The notes beneath the pieces are model-generated. The model saw only the letters and a program-made list of their open reading frames with translations, searched no databases and was not told the origin of the DNA. From positions 11,498,501 through 11,562,500 of the forward strand of contig CM072878.1 of assembly GCA_036937835.1 (NCBI GenBank): DNA of 64,000 nt, written 5' to 3'. Position 1 is the first letter of the stretch. Each line of letters opens with the position of its first letter. The DNA comes from Pampus argenteus (Eukaryota > Chordata > Actinopteri > Scombriformes > Stromateidae). Shown here piece after piece: positions 1 through 11,775 of the stretch. Position numbers and translations under genes: made by a program.

Positions 1-613
1 CGATGCTAGTTTTCAATCCTCAGTACAAACGGCTCTTTTTTTTATTCATGTTTGTTGTGCGTTCAGTTGGACAGGTCGCCTTCATTTATTTGTCATTCTC
101 TCACTGCGGGTGTGCAGCTCAGATAAGACGGCAGCGCTCCTCTCAGGACTGCACCTCCATTAGCCTCTCGGTGACCTGCAACGCAGAGGTGAGCATGAGT
201 GGTGTTCCCATTTAGGATTTCAGAAGGTCACAGTAATTTGGCTCAGTTGGATCACATCAGTCCGACCAGTGCTCTGCTCTCTGAAGACAGCATGCAGGAC
301 TTTTGCAGAACCACCTTACATAAATCAAAACCGTGTTTTACAATAAACAAGGATGAAGGAAAATTGCACTGACCTCAAGTGAATACCCGAACTCAACCAT
401 CATATGAAGGCTCGTTAAGAGGTGACAGCCTCTACAGCTTATATTATCTCACTATCATGGTAATAATTCATATTGTTCTGTTGTTCATTTGATTGATGGA
501 GGCAATCTTATCTCTGATTGGTTGTTTTAAAGAAATGCTTAAAATATCAAACAATCAACTTCATCAGCAGCACTGCATTTGTGCTCCAACACAACTAATA
601 CCATCTAGGACTA
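1..613. other. Intergenic, no gene seen
   Basis: No exon with convincing splice sites or conserved protein reading was found on either strand. A short open frame starts at base 3 but has no recognisable product. Confidence 0.5.
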
Positions 614-894
614 CAGTGGTTCCCAACCCGGGTGTCAGGACCCTTTTTTTTTTTTTTTTTGCAGGTATTTGGTCATAAACCGAACTATTTATAAGATTAA
701 GTTTTTACCTGCTGCAATCTATTCAAGAGTTCATTAGATTTATTCAACACACTGATGTTGATTTTGACCTTTTTGGGTCATTAAACAATCTGAGATGGGA
801 AAATTTCTCACAAAACAAATTGAGCCTTTTAATGAGAGATTATAATACATGACTTCCTATTAAGAGGTCCCAAAATAAAAGATTGGGAACCACT
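614..894. mobile_element. hAT-like MITE with terminal inverted repeats
   Basis: The left end reads CAGTGGTTCCCAACC at 614-628 and the right end carries its inverted copy, TTGGGAACCACT, at about 883-894. The element is about 280 bp and has no coding capacity. A run of about 18 T lies inside it at 642-660. Ends of this type belong to abundant non-autonomous hAT elements in teleosts. I could not see a clean 8-bp target duplication. Confidence 0.7.
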
Positions 895-1111
895 ATTTAA
901 ATTGTAGTAAAAAATAAATGTTTAATGTTGAATAGCAGGGATGGTAGATTTCTCATTCATCTATATTTGGGGGCTATAAAAAGAAAATACTCTGCAGAAG
1001 CTATGAGCGCAATAAATACAGTACATAAAGAAGTTTTTCTGTTGTATTAATTCCTCTTGGTACTGCAACAGTGTCTTTCTTTGTGTCTTTGTATGCCACC
1101 CTGCATATACA

Positions 1112-1112
<1 letters not shown>

Positions 1113-1146
<34 letters not shown>
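1113..1146. repeat. (TA)n microsatellite
   Basis: Uninterrupted TA dinucleotides, about 17 units. Open frames across it are artefacts of the repeat. Confidence 0.95.
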
Positions 1147-1148
<2 letters not shown>

Positions 1149-2190
1149 ACCATACTGACTGGATAAGTTATACAGTTAGCCAAGAGGACTCACAGATGAG
1201 AATGTAAGACTTGATCTCATTAGTCTGTCCTGATTGTCAGCAGATGATTGATGGTTAGTTATTGACGGGCAGATCAACAAAAAAATCTGAATTAAAATTA
1301 GCATGACATGTTGGGTTGAATTTAACTGGACAAAGCGTTAGGATGGAATCACTATTTAGACCTCAAAGTTATCAGTTTTATGAGAACTGTTAATCAGAAG
1401 CAGCCCCTCGGCTCTGCAGTGCATCATGATGTATTGCTGCAACACGCTTGACGCTATTGGCTGATTTTTTTTCCCCCTGTTGTTGTAATCACTTCCTGCT
1501 CGGAGCTCAATACGTTTAATGGGACATCGTTAAGCAATTGTCCCTTTCTAATTATATGCAAATGTCATTTAACGAGAGTCTTCCACTTGTGAAACTATTA
1601 GTGCTACTGATGTTGCAGGGCAGATTAAAACCGTAAATGTTCCACATTTTAATGTGTTTTTAATAGTCTTAGTGCAGTGATAGACTCCTTGCTGGTTTTT
1701 TGGTTAATTTTTACATTCACACAGACAATAAAATGACTCGACTGGTTTCACTCACTCAAACTGCTCTGGAACTACATAATGGGACTGACTCAACAGACCA
1801 GTACTAGTTTTATACATCATTTAGCCAAGCTGCTGATGTCTGTAAATCACAGCTGTCTTGATTTGTGGTGAGTGACAGGTGGTTTTGTCAATGAATGTAT
1901 TAAATTAGATTTTTTTTTTGACATCGACTCCTTTCATTACCACCTGTGTTATGTATCTGATCACAGCTCTCAGTGTCTGTTTTCCACCAAGATTCTCCCT
2001 GATAAGTGAATAATACCTGATGAATACAGCTCCTCAAAACATATCTGATATCTAATGCGACATAGTGTGAAGATTTCGCTGCAGACACTGATAAGACCTT
2101 AACGTGACATAAGCTGTGTGGGTGGAAGAAGCGCTGAGTGAATTCTCAGTGGATATGTTTCAGCACTATATCCTATATTCCTATATGTCT

Positions 2191-2222
<32 letters not shown>
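2191..2222. repeat. (GT)n microsatellite
   Basis: About 16 GT units. It generates spurious Cys-Val or Thr-His open frames on the two strands. Confidence 0.95.
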
Positions 2223-2223
<1 letters not shown>

Positions 2224-2371
2224 CATGGGTTTCAGTGTGGCATCCTTCTGCCCACTATGATAGATTATTGTGTCAGCTCGCTGCCAGGCACACGTAGATG
2301 GAAATATGGCTGCCATCTGTTCACGAGAGGCTGCTCCAGCTCTCTGTGCTGCACCTACAGAGAAGATTGAC

Positions 2372-2395
2372 ATGATGATGATGATGATGATGATG

Positions 2396-2432
<37 letters not shown>
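2372..2432. repeat. (GAT)n trinucleotide repeat
   Basis: About 20 GAT/ATG units with a single GAG interruption. The poly-Met frame across it is not a gene. Confidence 0.95.
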
Positions 2433-3590
2433 GGCCAGCTGTCTGTCTATCTATCTATTTATCAATACATGCAGTGATGAGTCATTATTTCAAATGCATT
2501 CATACATCACCCACTTAATTTGAAGCTTTTTTTTTACAGTCAATATAAAATAATATAAACAAAATTGTTTTTTTTTTCTATTCTGTAAACACTAAATTGA
2601 ACAATATCAGTTGCTCAATCAGTTATTAAACCTCATCTTTAAAATAAAAAATAAAAAAGCACCAATAAGCAATAAAAGTGCATTCAAAGTGATGGGTTTG
2701 TTAGAGCTAAGTTTAGCTGCCTTCAGTATTGATCGGTGAGTATGTGGGAGGCAGAGGATGCAGCGATGCTTCCTCCCAGACGGACGGATGTCTGTCTGCT
2801 GCTCATCAGCAGATCTACTGCTGAGGTAAGAAAAATAGAAACGAGAGAAAGCTAAGTGCTGTTTGATGAGGACCTGCGACTAATAACAATACTACAAGAA
2901 AAAGAAATACTTCAACCTGCATTATATATTTGTAAATTCTCAGGTTTAAGTGATCTCCCTCCTTTTTGTCTGATTTCATTTTAGTTTCATTTTAGATTAG
3001 ATTCAGTTCTCAGTTAAGTTTGAGTTTGAATTTATTCTGAATTTATTGACTTTTTTCATAAAATTGTAGTTGCTTTGTAGGTTAATATAAGTTCTAGTTA
3101 GTTCTAGTTGAAGTATTTGTATTTTCTGAAAAGAGCTAAGGGAAGAGTGAAGATTGGACTTACATTTGTCAGGTGGTTAGAAACACTAGACACTAAATGA
3201 ATGTTGCTTTGTGTCTGCTGGATGCATAACATTTTGATCATATCAATGATGATATGTTCATTTTGTGTATACAGCTTCTTTCAATCTCCAAATATTGGAA
3301 AAAAACAACCCCTCCCTAAATTGTTGTTTTTAAATTCCAGTCTTGGTCCGCAGCTCCAGTGTTCATCAGAAAACTATGTGACGCCGTATTTATGTCGCTG
3401 TCATGTCATGTTTAGGGGACTCACAGACAGACAGCTGGACTTTCAGCTCTGTCACAGATTTGTATTTCTGACAACAACAGAAGGTTGCACAAATAAACAC
3501 AAACACATGTCACCGGCACACAATCAACACTGGAATACAAAGGACATCTGCTGTCACTTAGGTGTACCCACGAAACAGATGTAGCAGATG

Positions 3591-3630
3591 TACACACACA
3601 CACACACACACATACACACAAACACACACG
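3591..3630. repeat. (CA)n microsatellite
   Basis: Imperfect CA repeat interrupted by a CATA unit and an AAAC unit. Confidence 0.9.
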
Positions 3631-3846
3631 CAAACTTGTATGTCTGTTGTCATATGCAGCTAAAAAAGCTGCCGTCGTTCTTAAAAAGAGTACCTGTGAC
3701 TGACTGAGTGTTTGCTTCGTGTTTTCTTACAGGGTGGAACCGTCTGGTAGAATATTCTGTGGACGATAACCAAAACTCATCCAATCAATAATCAATAACC
3801 TGTTACATATATTACTTAAGTTATCAGGTGTTATGTTGATATGAAT

Positions 3847-3851
3847 GGTAT

Positions 3852-3882
<31 letters not shown>
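3847..3882. repeat. (GT)n microsatellite
   Basis: About 17 GT units with one TTTG interruption, 220 bp from the CA repeat and in the opposite phase. Confidence 0.9.
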
Positions 3883-4775
3883 CCTTGGTTCAAACAGCAG
3901 AAGCCTTTTGACTTGAGACATCAACTCTAAAAAAAAAAAAGGTCAAAGGTCAATGTCCAAATACATCAGTGACTGTATGCTGCCAGCTGATCAATAGGCT
4001 TTTCCAGCATAATAAATTAGAAAATGATTTTTCATCGTTAGCGTACTGAATCTGCCGAGCTGTTATGTTGTTGTTTTCTGGGTTTTGTGTCGGTGCCAGA
4101 AAAACACTCTCATAAAAACAATGAATCATAAACAGCAGCTCACAACATTATATCATATTTGAAGTGATAATAGTTTTAACTGAGTCAGAAAAAGAACAAC
4201 ACGGCTCTATATTTATTGATATGCAGTATGCAGTGTATTAATGTCACACTGTGATTGACCAGTTGTGTCAAGTTAAAAAGGAGTTTGAACTTCTCTCTTC
4301 TCTTCTAACAACTATTTCTGCCACTTTTTGTGTTTACAGCTAAAAAAAAAAAAGTCTTCCAGGAGAGACAATCTGAAAATCTGCACCGTTATCCCCGTAT
4401 TTAAACCATATCACATCTCCCTCGTCTCCATGATGGCTGGCTTTCCCCCCATTCGGGACAGTCAAACATATTTGACTTCCGACGTGGTTGGACAACACAT
4501 TGTACAGACAAAAAAACAAAAACTTGAGAAGTAGAGAAGAATGAAAATAGAGATAATCTTCAGTGAGGATCGCTGACTCTTTATGTTTTGACTGTTATAT
4601 ATTGCTCTGATGTTACCCTGAGGTCAAACGCTCTGCTATTGAAGAGTAGTGCATTGCAACAACTGTATTCTCTGTTTCAGTTGTCCATCACTCTCCTTTT
4701 GCACCTGCTACATAGACCATGACATGTGCACATACAGACTCATCATACAGTAATGTGATACTGCTGACTCACTGA

Positions 4776-4814
4776 GACACACACACACACACGCACACAC
4801 ACACGCACACACAC
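4776..4814. repeat. (CA)n microsatellite with CG interruptions
   Basis: CA repeat interrupted by two ACGCAC units. Confidence 0.9.
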
Positions 4815-5330
4815 CTGTTAGTCAAAACTAGAATCTCCCAAACACTTTATCTGGCAATGTGCTCTAAATATTCTGCCACTGGCAGACTAAACACTCCTCT
4901 TACTCTCCTGCTCTTTATTTTATATCCAGCCCTCTGGATTTCTGTCATGTCATGTATATCCCTTGAAGTGCTTTGCCCCGGTGAAAGCACCCATTATTCA
5001 TCAAACAACCTTGCGGTATCCCGAAGAGCTGCTCAGTCACTTCGGGCCTGAGTTCCCCCGTGAACCTTGATGCGTTTGGTATGTTGTTGTAACAGTAGGA
5101 ACTGGATGAGAGGCTGCAGGCGCTGCAGTCTCACGGCCCACAGACCAGCCTGCTGACCTGTGTTTATTTCTGCTGCGCCCCACCGTTTATTTTCATGAGG
5201 GTATTAATGTCTATTTTGATATGCCTCTTGTGTTATTTTAGATGATTCACTGGGGAATGTGTGGGTACATGTGAGAACAGTCTGTGCCTGTATGAAGACG
5301 GTAAGATGCACGCACGGCGGTGAGGACTGG

Positions 5331-5349
5331 GTGTGTGTGTGTGTGTGTA
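5331..5349. repeat. Short (GT)n tract
   Basis: Nine GT units followed by ATACGTC. Confidence 0.85.
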
Positions 5350-5585
5350 TACGTCTGTATTCTGTTGAGTAGCAAAGCTTGTGGTCAACAACTCTACCGA
5401 GACATGAGAACAGACTATCTGAAAGAGAAACATTTTTCACTTGTTGAAAAATCTAAATTTTGAGCTTTAAATATAATATTTTATGGCAATGACTAAAACA
5501 GCTTCAGCTCAGTAGGGAGAAATAACATCGATGGTCGATTTGTGGCTTTTACTGTCCTCTGTTTGTCCCTCGGACTCGTACAGGG

Positions 5586-5701
5586 TCAGGCTGGGGTCAG
5601 AGGGAGGGAGTCTCTCCTGACCTCTTTCAGGCGCTGAAGTGAGTGCTTGAGCTGCCGGCTGTCATCACGCTCACTATTCAGAAAAGCCTCAAAGCAGCCT
5701 T
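5586..5701 (-). CDS. Unrecognised terminal-exon candidate
   Basis: I do not recognise the product. On the minus strand a strong acceptor (long pyrimidine tract ending TTTTTTGTCAG) is followed by an open frame of about 38 codons. It begins with the residues GCFEAFLNSERDDSRQ, continues with a Leu/Lys/Arg-rich helical stretch, and ends at a TGA (bases 5586-5588). Possible poly(A) signals on the minus strand lie near 5160-5173. A second frame downstream of 5630 is also open and protein-like (ends STIDVISPY). The block may therefore carry a frameshift and be a pseudogene or contain a sequence error. Other exons should lie at higher coordinates; the block at 9989-10117 is the only other candidate I found. 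Confidence 0.35.
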
Positions 5702-7750
5702 CTGACAAAAAAGGAAATCAGAAATGACCTATTAGTATCAGAAAACATATTATAAACACAATATCTATATCAATATAACAATAGTTACAGAAAAAGCAGG
5801 TAGAAATGACATATTTTAAACAGGAGTATTTACACATATTGACATTTTTTAGCTCATTTATGCTACTTTTGGGTTGTTTACTTTGTGATGTGAATGCATA
5901 GTAGCATTACATCAAATATGTAAGATATATGGAAAACATGCACACTGAGATATTATTGATTTATGGCAAATTTACTGCTTCACGAAACAATCTCATCCTT
6001 GTCGTCTTTTTACTCTAATCTATCTTCTCCTCACCTTCGCTCTGATCAGCACACCATACACTGTCACCGACTGTACACCAGTGCATGCTGGGACTATAGA
6101 AGCAGCATGAATGGACATCTGTGTCACAAACAAAACCTGCTGAATACGCAAAGAAAATCTTGTTTTTACCAGCAGATATTAATGATTAATGTGAAAGTGA
6201 TGCATTTCTCACATCAGCAAGCTTCACTTCAGCCTACAGAGAAACTCAAGACCTTTGAGCTTTGAGTTCTTTGTGGTTTTTGTTGTTGTTTTTGTGTGTG
6301 TTTGTGTGTTTTGTTGTTGTTTTTGTTTGTGTTTGTGTGTGGTAGATAAGCGTACAGATGCCAGTGTGCTATGGAGGGAGATCAGAGTCAAGCCAGACTG
6401 ATAGTCTCTGTCAGGGACGACTGGAGGACGTTCAAGTCATTGTGATAATGCAGGAGACTGTAATCCTTTGCGTCCTCCCATTGTCCTTCTTTAGTCCCTG
6501 CCATTACGAAGCATATACACATACATTTAATTATTCCATAGTTTGTTTATCAGCTGCGGTTAAATACAGAGAATCCTTTTTCTTCTTCTCCTCAGCGTTG
6601 AGCCATCAGATGCATCAGGACATGGACTGAAAGGTAACTGCCAAAATATTGATTTCCCGCAAGTGTCTGACCTTTACAAACTCAAGCTTCGAATAAAAGC
6701 TGTTTGTTAAATTCTGCTGTTTAGATTTCTGCTACAAAATATTGACTCGGGTAGATTAAGTTAACGCACTGTCCTGACAAAACTGCTGAATGCCAGAAAA
6801 CTGTACTGTAGATCAAATCAGATCTGATCGATAAATTACCTAAAAAACAGTTTCACTCTTTCTCACAAAAAATGTCCATCATATTCTCTGTTGCAGAGCT
6901 AAATACCAGTTCTCCGGTCTAGTTTGAACCTGTTCCTGACAAAGCAGTCAGTCAATGGGATACCAGCAGTGGCTTTTTACTCCCTCCTCTCGTATATTAT
7001 CTGTCCTTGAAGCAGCAGTACTGCTATCATCTTCGTCCCAAGCTTCCAATTTCAATCTCTGAGGAATTACAGTATGTGCTATCCTGTCACTTTATCCATT
7101 TCTTCCTCCTTTTATCTCTCTGAGTAAGACAGGAAGTGAGCTTCATTCACCGGCCAGATCAGCTGAGAATTTCCCTAAATCAACGAGCCATACTGTCATA
7201 ATTTTAGGTGTTCTTTTTTTTAGAACAGAGTGGATTTTTTCATATCCTGAAGCAAAATTTTTCATGTATTGTGCTTGAAAAATGTACAAGGACCACACGT
7301 GTGCCATTACTGTGAAATAAATAGTCTCTCTCTCTTCTCAGAGATGAACACTAGCATTTCTTTATATATATTTTTGCATTTGTAGCCACACATTGTTTGT
7401 CTGATGCCTATGATGGCGCTCTAAGAATTATGATTTCTGTCTAGCTGCCAGCCTCACCGTGGTCAAGCGTTTAGCGGGTGGCTGATTGTCATTTCCTCCT
7501 GTGTTTAAGGTTGACTGAAGGTCAATGTTGTCTCATTGTCGCAGTAGAGACGACCCCCTCCTCTATTAATTAAATCTGTAGGACAGGTTCCCTTTCCTTA
7601 AAGTCATAACCCGTCTTTTTTTTAATCTACTTGCCTGTTTTTTGTTTTTTATTTACATCTACAGCATATCTTATGTCTCTCTCTCTCCACTGTGTATGTG
7701 TTAGTGAATACATGTTATGTGAATACCACTTATTATGCATTAATAAAATT

Positions 7751-7785
7751 CATCTCTCTCTCTCTCTCCATCTCTCTCTCTCTCG
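7751..7785. repeat. (CT)n microsatellite
   Basis: Two CT-rich runs (CTCTCTCTCTCTC) separated by CAT. Confidence 0.9.
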
Positions 7786-8699
7786 CCGTCCTAGTTTATC
7801 ACACACAAGTGATTTGGGAGAAGCTATACATAAAGTCAAGCTAATTGATTTAGCTTGCAAAATCCTCTCAGTGCATTAGCTTGTCAGGCTGAGTGTGACC
7901 TCAGAGCTCTTGCTTCCTAAAATGAGCGTGAAATGAAATGACTAATCCACTTCAATTACTCACTTCAACAAAAAACAATAAAAATCATACCTGAGTAATT
8001 TTTTTTTTGCAATAGCCTTACTTTCACTGAGTTTGAATAGCAAACATGTTGGGTTGTTGCTTTATTTTGTGACTTGACAAGTTTAAACACACTTAACAAA
8101 TATGATGTCATTTGATGTCACAATCATCTTTCATTGCAATTTCTCCCCTCACCATATCTCTTCTCTTATTTTTCATAATATTCTTATGAAAATGGACTTT
8201 TATTAACATTTCAGTTTTCTTTTTAACTCATCATCTGCTTCAGACCAGTTAAAGAGAACAACAACAATATTTGACCTTTAATAATAATAATTAATCTGCT
8301 ATGTTGTTGGGATGTATTTAAATGCTGTTGTCTGGCGCCCCCTGCTGCTTGAAACAGCCCATTATTGAGCACTGCTGAGGATCTTCACGTTTCTCTCTGG
8401 TCATACTAGGTTTTCATTTTTATCATGGCAATCATTTGGGATAACACTTAATGCAATTAATTAACAGCCAGTATGTGGTGAGATTGTTTTGTCAGCGTCT
8501 GTTTTCAAGCTCACGGATGAACCTTTAATCTATTTTTTTTTAATCCAACAAGTTCTTGAAGTGCTCAGAAGAATGGAAATTTGAAAATATACAATTTTAT
8601 TAAACTGCATCACTGCATCTGCTGGGGAAGATGTGTTTATGATAAAGCTCCAGAAAAGCTGCTGCGTGGACCTCATGATCAGATTGTTTTCTCTGGCAG

Positions 8700-8800
8700 C
8701 AACTAAAATTTTCACTATCAATTATTATAATTATTTAGTCTATCAAATATCGAAAAACTCAGAAAAACCAGAGTTTGTCACGAAAGCCAATCAACAGCCT
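8700..8800. repeat. Partial copy of a dispersed teleost repeat
   Basis: The segment reading TTTAGTCTATCAAATATCG, then AAACTCAGAAAAACCAGAG, resembles the internal part of the family represented more fully at 27366-27618 and 55855-56130. It is truncated and diverged. Confidence 0.4.
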
Positions 8801-9015
8801 AAAAAACAATTATATAGAAAAGCTGCAAATTCTTAAAAAAAAAGTGTTTTTTTTGCTTGATAGAATATGAAATCCACTCTGTCCAAAATAATAAAATCCA
8901 AAGTTTTGACAAATAAGATTAAATAAGTCGGTTTACACTGTTAAACAAAAAGAGAAAAAGTCTCAGATCACTGAAAACCTTAAACAGAAATATCGGCTGA
9001 TGCAATGCTTTACAT

Positions 9016-9809
9016 CAGGGGTCGGCAATTAAGTTTGGCCTCGGGCCAGATATTTTCCAAGCCATTACATGGCGGGCCATATAATTAATTAATGGGGGGG
9101 GGGGGGGGGGTATAATGAAAATGATAGGCGATTTTGAAATGACGGAGCAGACGCACTGAGACATTCAAGCGGGCTGATGTAGGTTAAATTTGTGGACTGA
9201 CCACTGGGGGCGTTATTAATTATATGCCTGTTTGTTAAAAAAAAATACATTTCCACTTGTTGCTGTTAGCTGTCCGAAAAATGGCACTATCAAAAAAATC
9301 TCAAGAGAAAACGTAACAGCGAGAACAGGATCTTTCATGATGAATGGACAGAAAACTATGCCTTCATCCTCCCCAGTTTTATTAATGCAAAGCCCACATG
9401 CCTGATCTGTAACGAGGGTGTCTCTGCATGCAAAGGGTACAACATTAGACGGCACCACGAAACGAAGCATGTGACAGTTTTGGAGGAACTTGATACCAAC
9501 AAGTCGATGGATGATGTGATCGGGTCAGTGAAACAGATGTCGCTCTCTGCGAGGTCCGCTGCCCGCCGCATAGAAGCGCTGTCTGATGCGGTGCAGGGTG
9601 CAATTGTTAGACAAATAAGCATTTAAATTGAGGAAAATTTTCTGTTCTGGAAAATGAAGTTAACAAATAAAGAGCATTTTTGAGACTGGCAGTCCGATTT
9701 TTAAAGAGTATATTTTTATTTTCTTTCTCTAGTTCAAACAATCTCACGGGCCAGATGTTTTTGCTTGCGGGCCACATCTGGCCCGCGGGCCGCCTATTGC
9801 CGACCTATG
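9016..9809 (+). mobile_element. Decayed hAT transposon
   Basis: The left end is CAGGGGTCGGCAA. The right end, reverse complemented, is CATAGGTCGGCAA, so two of 13 bases differ. Both subterminal regions contain the GGGCCAGAT and GGCCCGCGGGCC-type sequence seen in many vertebrate hAT copies. The 794-bp element keeps only the 5' part of a transposase reading frame; the catalytic RNase H-like and C-terminal dimerisation parts are absent, so it cannot move itself. A (G)18 run lies at about 9095-9111. Confidence 0.88.
9281..9626 (+). pseudogene. hAT transposase N-terminal fragment (BED zinc finger)
   Basis: An ATG at 9281 opens a short frame that is broken at an A7 run. The following frame (to the TAA at 9624-9626) reads DEWTENYAFILPSFINAK followed by a CLICNEG...RRHHETKH zinc-binding pattern (C-x2-C ... 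H-x3-H). This matches the BED-type N-terminus of hAT transposases of the Charlie/GTF2IRD2-related group. It ends after about 100 residues, before any catalytic domain. The frameshift and truncation make it a pseudogene. Confidence 0.8.
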
Positions 9810-9848
9810 CTTTACATGGTCACCTGCACGGTTTCTATACCTTTCACA

Positions 9849-9904
9849 TCTCTCCTTGTATCACTGATCACTGCTGTGGATGTGATCAGAGATACAAGGA
9901 GAGA
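9849..9904. repeat. Near-perfect hairpin, 23-bp arms
   Basis: The left arm 9849-9871 (TCTCTCCTTGTATC...) and right arm 9882-9904 (...GATACAAGGAGAGA) are inverted copies with one mismatch, separated by a 10-base loop. It lies 32 bp beyond the hAT target duplication. It may be the remains of a MITE or a structured RNA. Nothing shows that it is transcribed. Confidence 0.85.
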
Positions 9905-9988
9905 CAGCAGAGACAGCAGAGATGATATCTAAGGAGTAGCTCAGGCCGTCCTCCTTGTGTGCTGCCCATCCAGTCCACTGAGTTCACC

Positions 9989-10117
9989 TCGGGTGAGGGT
10001 GCGGCAAGGTTGTAGACAAAGGAGATCTGCCTTCGCAACAGCTCCTTCCCCTCTTTGCTGCAGCGGGTCAGACGAGGTGATGACTCCCTGTGATTCACAG
10101 GTGTACTCAGCAGCATT
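9989..10117 (-). CDS. Unrecognised exon candidate
   Basis: I do not recognise the product. A minus-strand frame from an in-frame ATG at 10116-10114 runs to a plausible donor, CCCGAG|GTGAAC. Its central residues SKEGKELLRRQISFVYNLA look protein-like. Two acceptor-like AGs precede it (one before TACACC, one before GGAGTCATC). Base composition here is clearly richer in G+C than the flanks. It could be an exon of the same minus-strand gene as 5586-5701, or a decayed transposon or pseudogene piece. Confidence 0.3.
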
Positions 10118-11640
10118 TAATGAGAGAGTAACTTAACCCTTTTTTTTTTTTTTTTACCACAGAGTGCCAAAATAATGCAGGAGCAGCATTTTGCTGCATA
10201 AACACTGGAGACCCTTTGAGTTTCTTCAGCATGCAGATCTTTTAAAAACAGTCAAAACAATCAATCATCTTCGTACTACAGGAGTTACCAGGAGTCTACA
10301 TTTGATTCCTCAGATGTGTCACACAGTATATAACACAGTCTGGAAATTAGTAAGATTAGTAAAACAAAAGAAGCAGAAAGTGTTTCCAAAAAAAGACCAC
10401 ATCACTGCCTGAGCTGCCATTGAACCTACATGACCTCTGAATTAAGTCAACACAAAGGAGGAAAGGAAAGTACATCAAAACAAATGAATTACAATCTCTT
10501 GCACTTTATCTGCAGACTGCTGCTTTATACTTGAACTGCAGTCATTTGGCAGCTGCTTTAGACCTCCTTCCCTCTTTAATTACGTGCGGTGCATTTAAGT
10601 GTCGGCTCAGGTTTGGCAGTCTGTCTACTGTCTGCTAAATAAAACATGACGAGTCTATTTATGTCTCACCAAAAACACTGCTCAGGAAGTGTGCTGATGC
10701 TGCTGTTTACCTGGCCCGTTGCCATGTCAACGTCGCATCATCATTTGATGTCACTGACAGGTAGATTATAGGTTATTGCATAATTGTTTTTTGGTTATTG
10801 GTTAAATGATGAGTTAAGATTGTGAGCAGTTGTGGGGGTAGCAGGTAAAAAAGCAAAGGAGAGTAACAATTAGGAAACATCTCCAATAAATATATATAGA
10901 TAGAAAGAGATAAAAAAAAATAGAAACACGTATCTAATATTTTTATTTATTTAATATATTTACATTCAGTTTCAGCTGTGGACATCAGCAAATCCCAAAT
11001 TAGTCTATTTGATGTTTATTTAGGTTTTAACTATAATAGTTTGTTCATAAGAGGTCTAACACATTATTAAATAATAATATAATATTGTATATGTTCATTC
11101 ATGCATAACCCATAGAACATAATACATTAAGTATTTCCTAATTTGGTCTTTATTTTATTTCATGTGTTTTATCACCTTCATCAACTTTTAACCAACCTAT
11201 AATGTTAGAAAATAATTTTTTAATCTTTTTTTTTTTTTTACATAGATTTAACATTTAGATTTAGATATAACATTTATATCTTGCTTTACATTTAATCAAT
11301 TCTCACAAAAAAACAAAAACCTGAAAAACACTGAAATCACTTGAAATATTCTCAACTGTGACTTTACTACATTTAGTAATTTCTAATTTAATTTTACAAT
11401 GTTCCTGCAGCCGAACAAGTGAAGAGATGTTATGTTTTGTGAGTCTGTGGAAAGATGCTCTAAAGCAGGAGAAAAAAGTGCGACCACTGATCTGATTAAA
11501 GATATGTTTGGCTCTCACAGTAAAAAAGAGCAGCAGATGTTGCTGCTTGTGCACCTGATGCTCCTGGAAATGGGATCCTCACACAGCCTGCAGCCTGCAC
11601 GCTGCATCCATGCATTACGGTAGGAGAGTCTTCAGGTAAA
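10118..11640. other. AT-rich, no gene seen
   Basis: Contains a T17 run at about 10140-10156 and long AT-rich stretches (10780-11380). No supported exon. Confidence 0.5.
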
Positions 11641-11775
11641 TGTGCAGGTGACTGACATGTGAGAGAGGTGACGCATTGGGAGGGGACCACGAGAGCAAAG
11701 CAGAGGAATAGACTGGATTATTTCATGAGCCAAGTGGCACAGATGTGGTCGTGAGAGGCAGAAAGGAATATTAAG
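11640..11775 (+). promoter_or_regulatory. Possible 5' non-coding exon of sdr42e2-like gene
   Basis: The coding start at 12500 sits only 8 bases after a splice acceptor (12490-12491), so at least one non-coding exon must lie upstream. A purine-rich block ending in a consensus donor, TATTAAG|gtaagt (donor at 11776), is the best candidate. Its 5' limit is unknown. Confidence 0.35.

Larger units (their letters stand above)
895..5080. other. Gene-poor, microsatellite-rich intergenic DNA
   Basis: AT-rich sequence with many simple repeats (listed separately). A weak exon-like block at 2740-2826 ends at a consensus-like donor (CTGAG|gtaag) but has no convincing protein reading. No gene is called here. 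Confidence 0.5.
5702..9007. other. AT-rich intergenic or intronic DNA
   Basis: If the minus-strand exon candidates at 5.6 and 10.0 kb belong to one gene, this is intron. Otherwise it is intergenic. I saw GT-rich sequence at 6285-6345, a (CT)n tract, a partial copy of a dispersed repeat near 8700-8800, and no clear exon. Confidence 0.4.
9008..9817. repeat. 8-bp target site duplication flanking a hAT element
   Basis: CTTTACAT occurs at 9008-9015 and again at 9810-9817, immediately outside the inverted ends of the element. Eight bases is the expected duplication length for hAT transposons. Confidence 0.85.

Noticed and set aside
2116..2518. Overlapping open frames at 2.1-2.5 kb
   Set aside because: They are translations of GT and GAT microsatellites.
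5085..5230. Plus-strand open stretch reading ELDERLQALQSHGPQTSLL after an AG
   Set aside because: No good donor, the frame runs into hydrophobic AT-rich sequence, and no family is recognised. Probably chance.
6358..6630. 90-codon plus-strand frame
   Set aside because: No splice context, no recognisable domain, and composition like the intergenic flanks.
10690..10760. Minus-strand ATGGCAACGGGCCAG followed by a GTAAAC donor, a possible first exon
   Set aside because: Only five codons, and no evidence linking it to the exon candidates at 10.0 or 5.6 kb.
11432..11623. 63-codon plus-strand frame upstream of the sdr42e2-like gene
   Set aside because: No similarity recognised, and it is not joined in frame to the next exon. 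At most it is untranslated leader.
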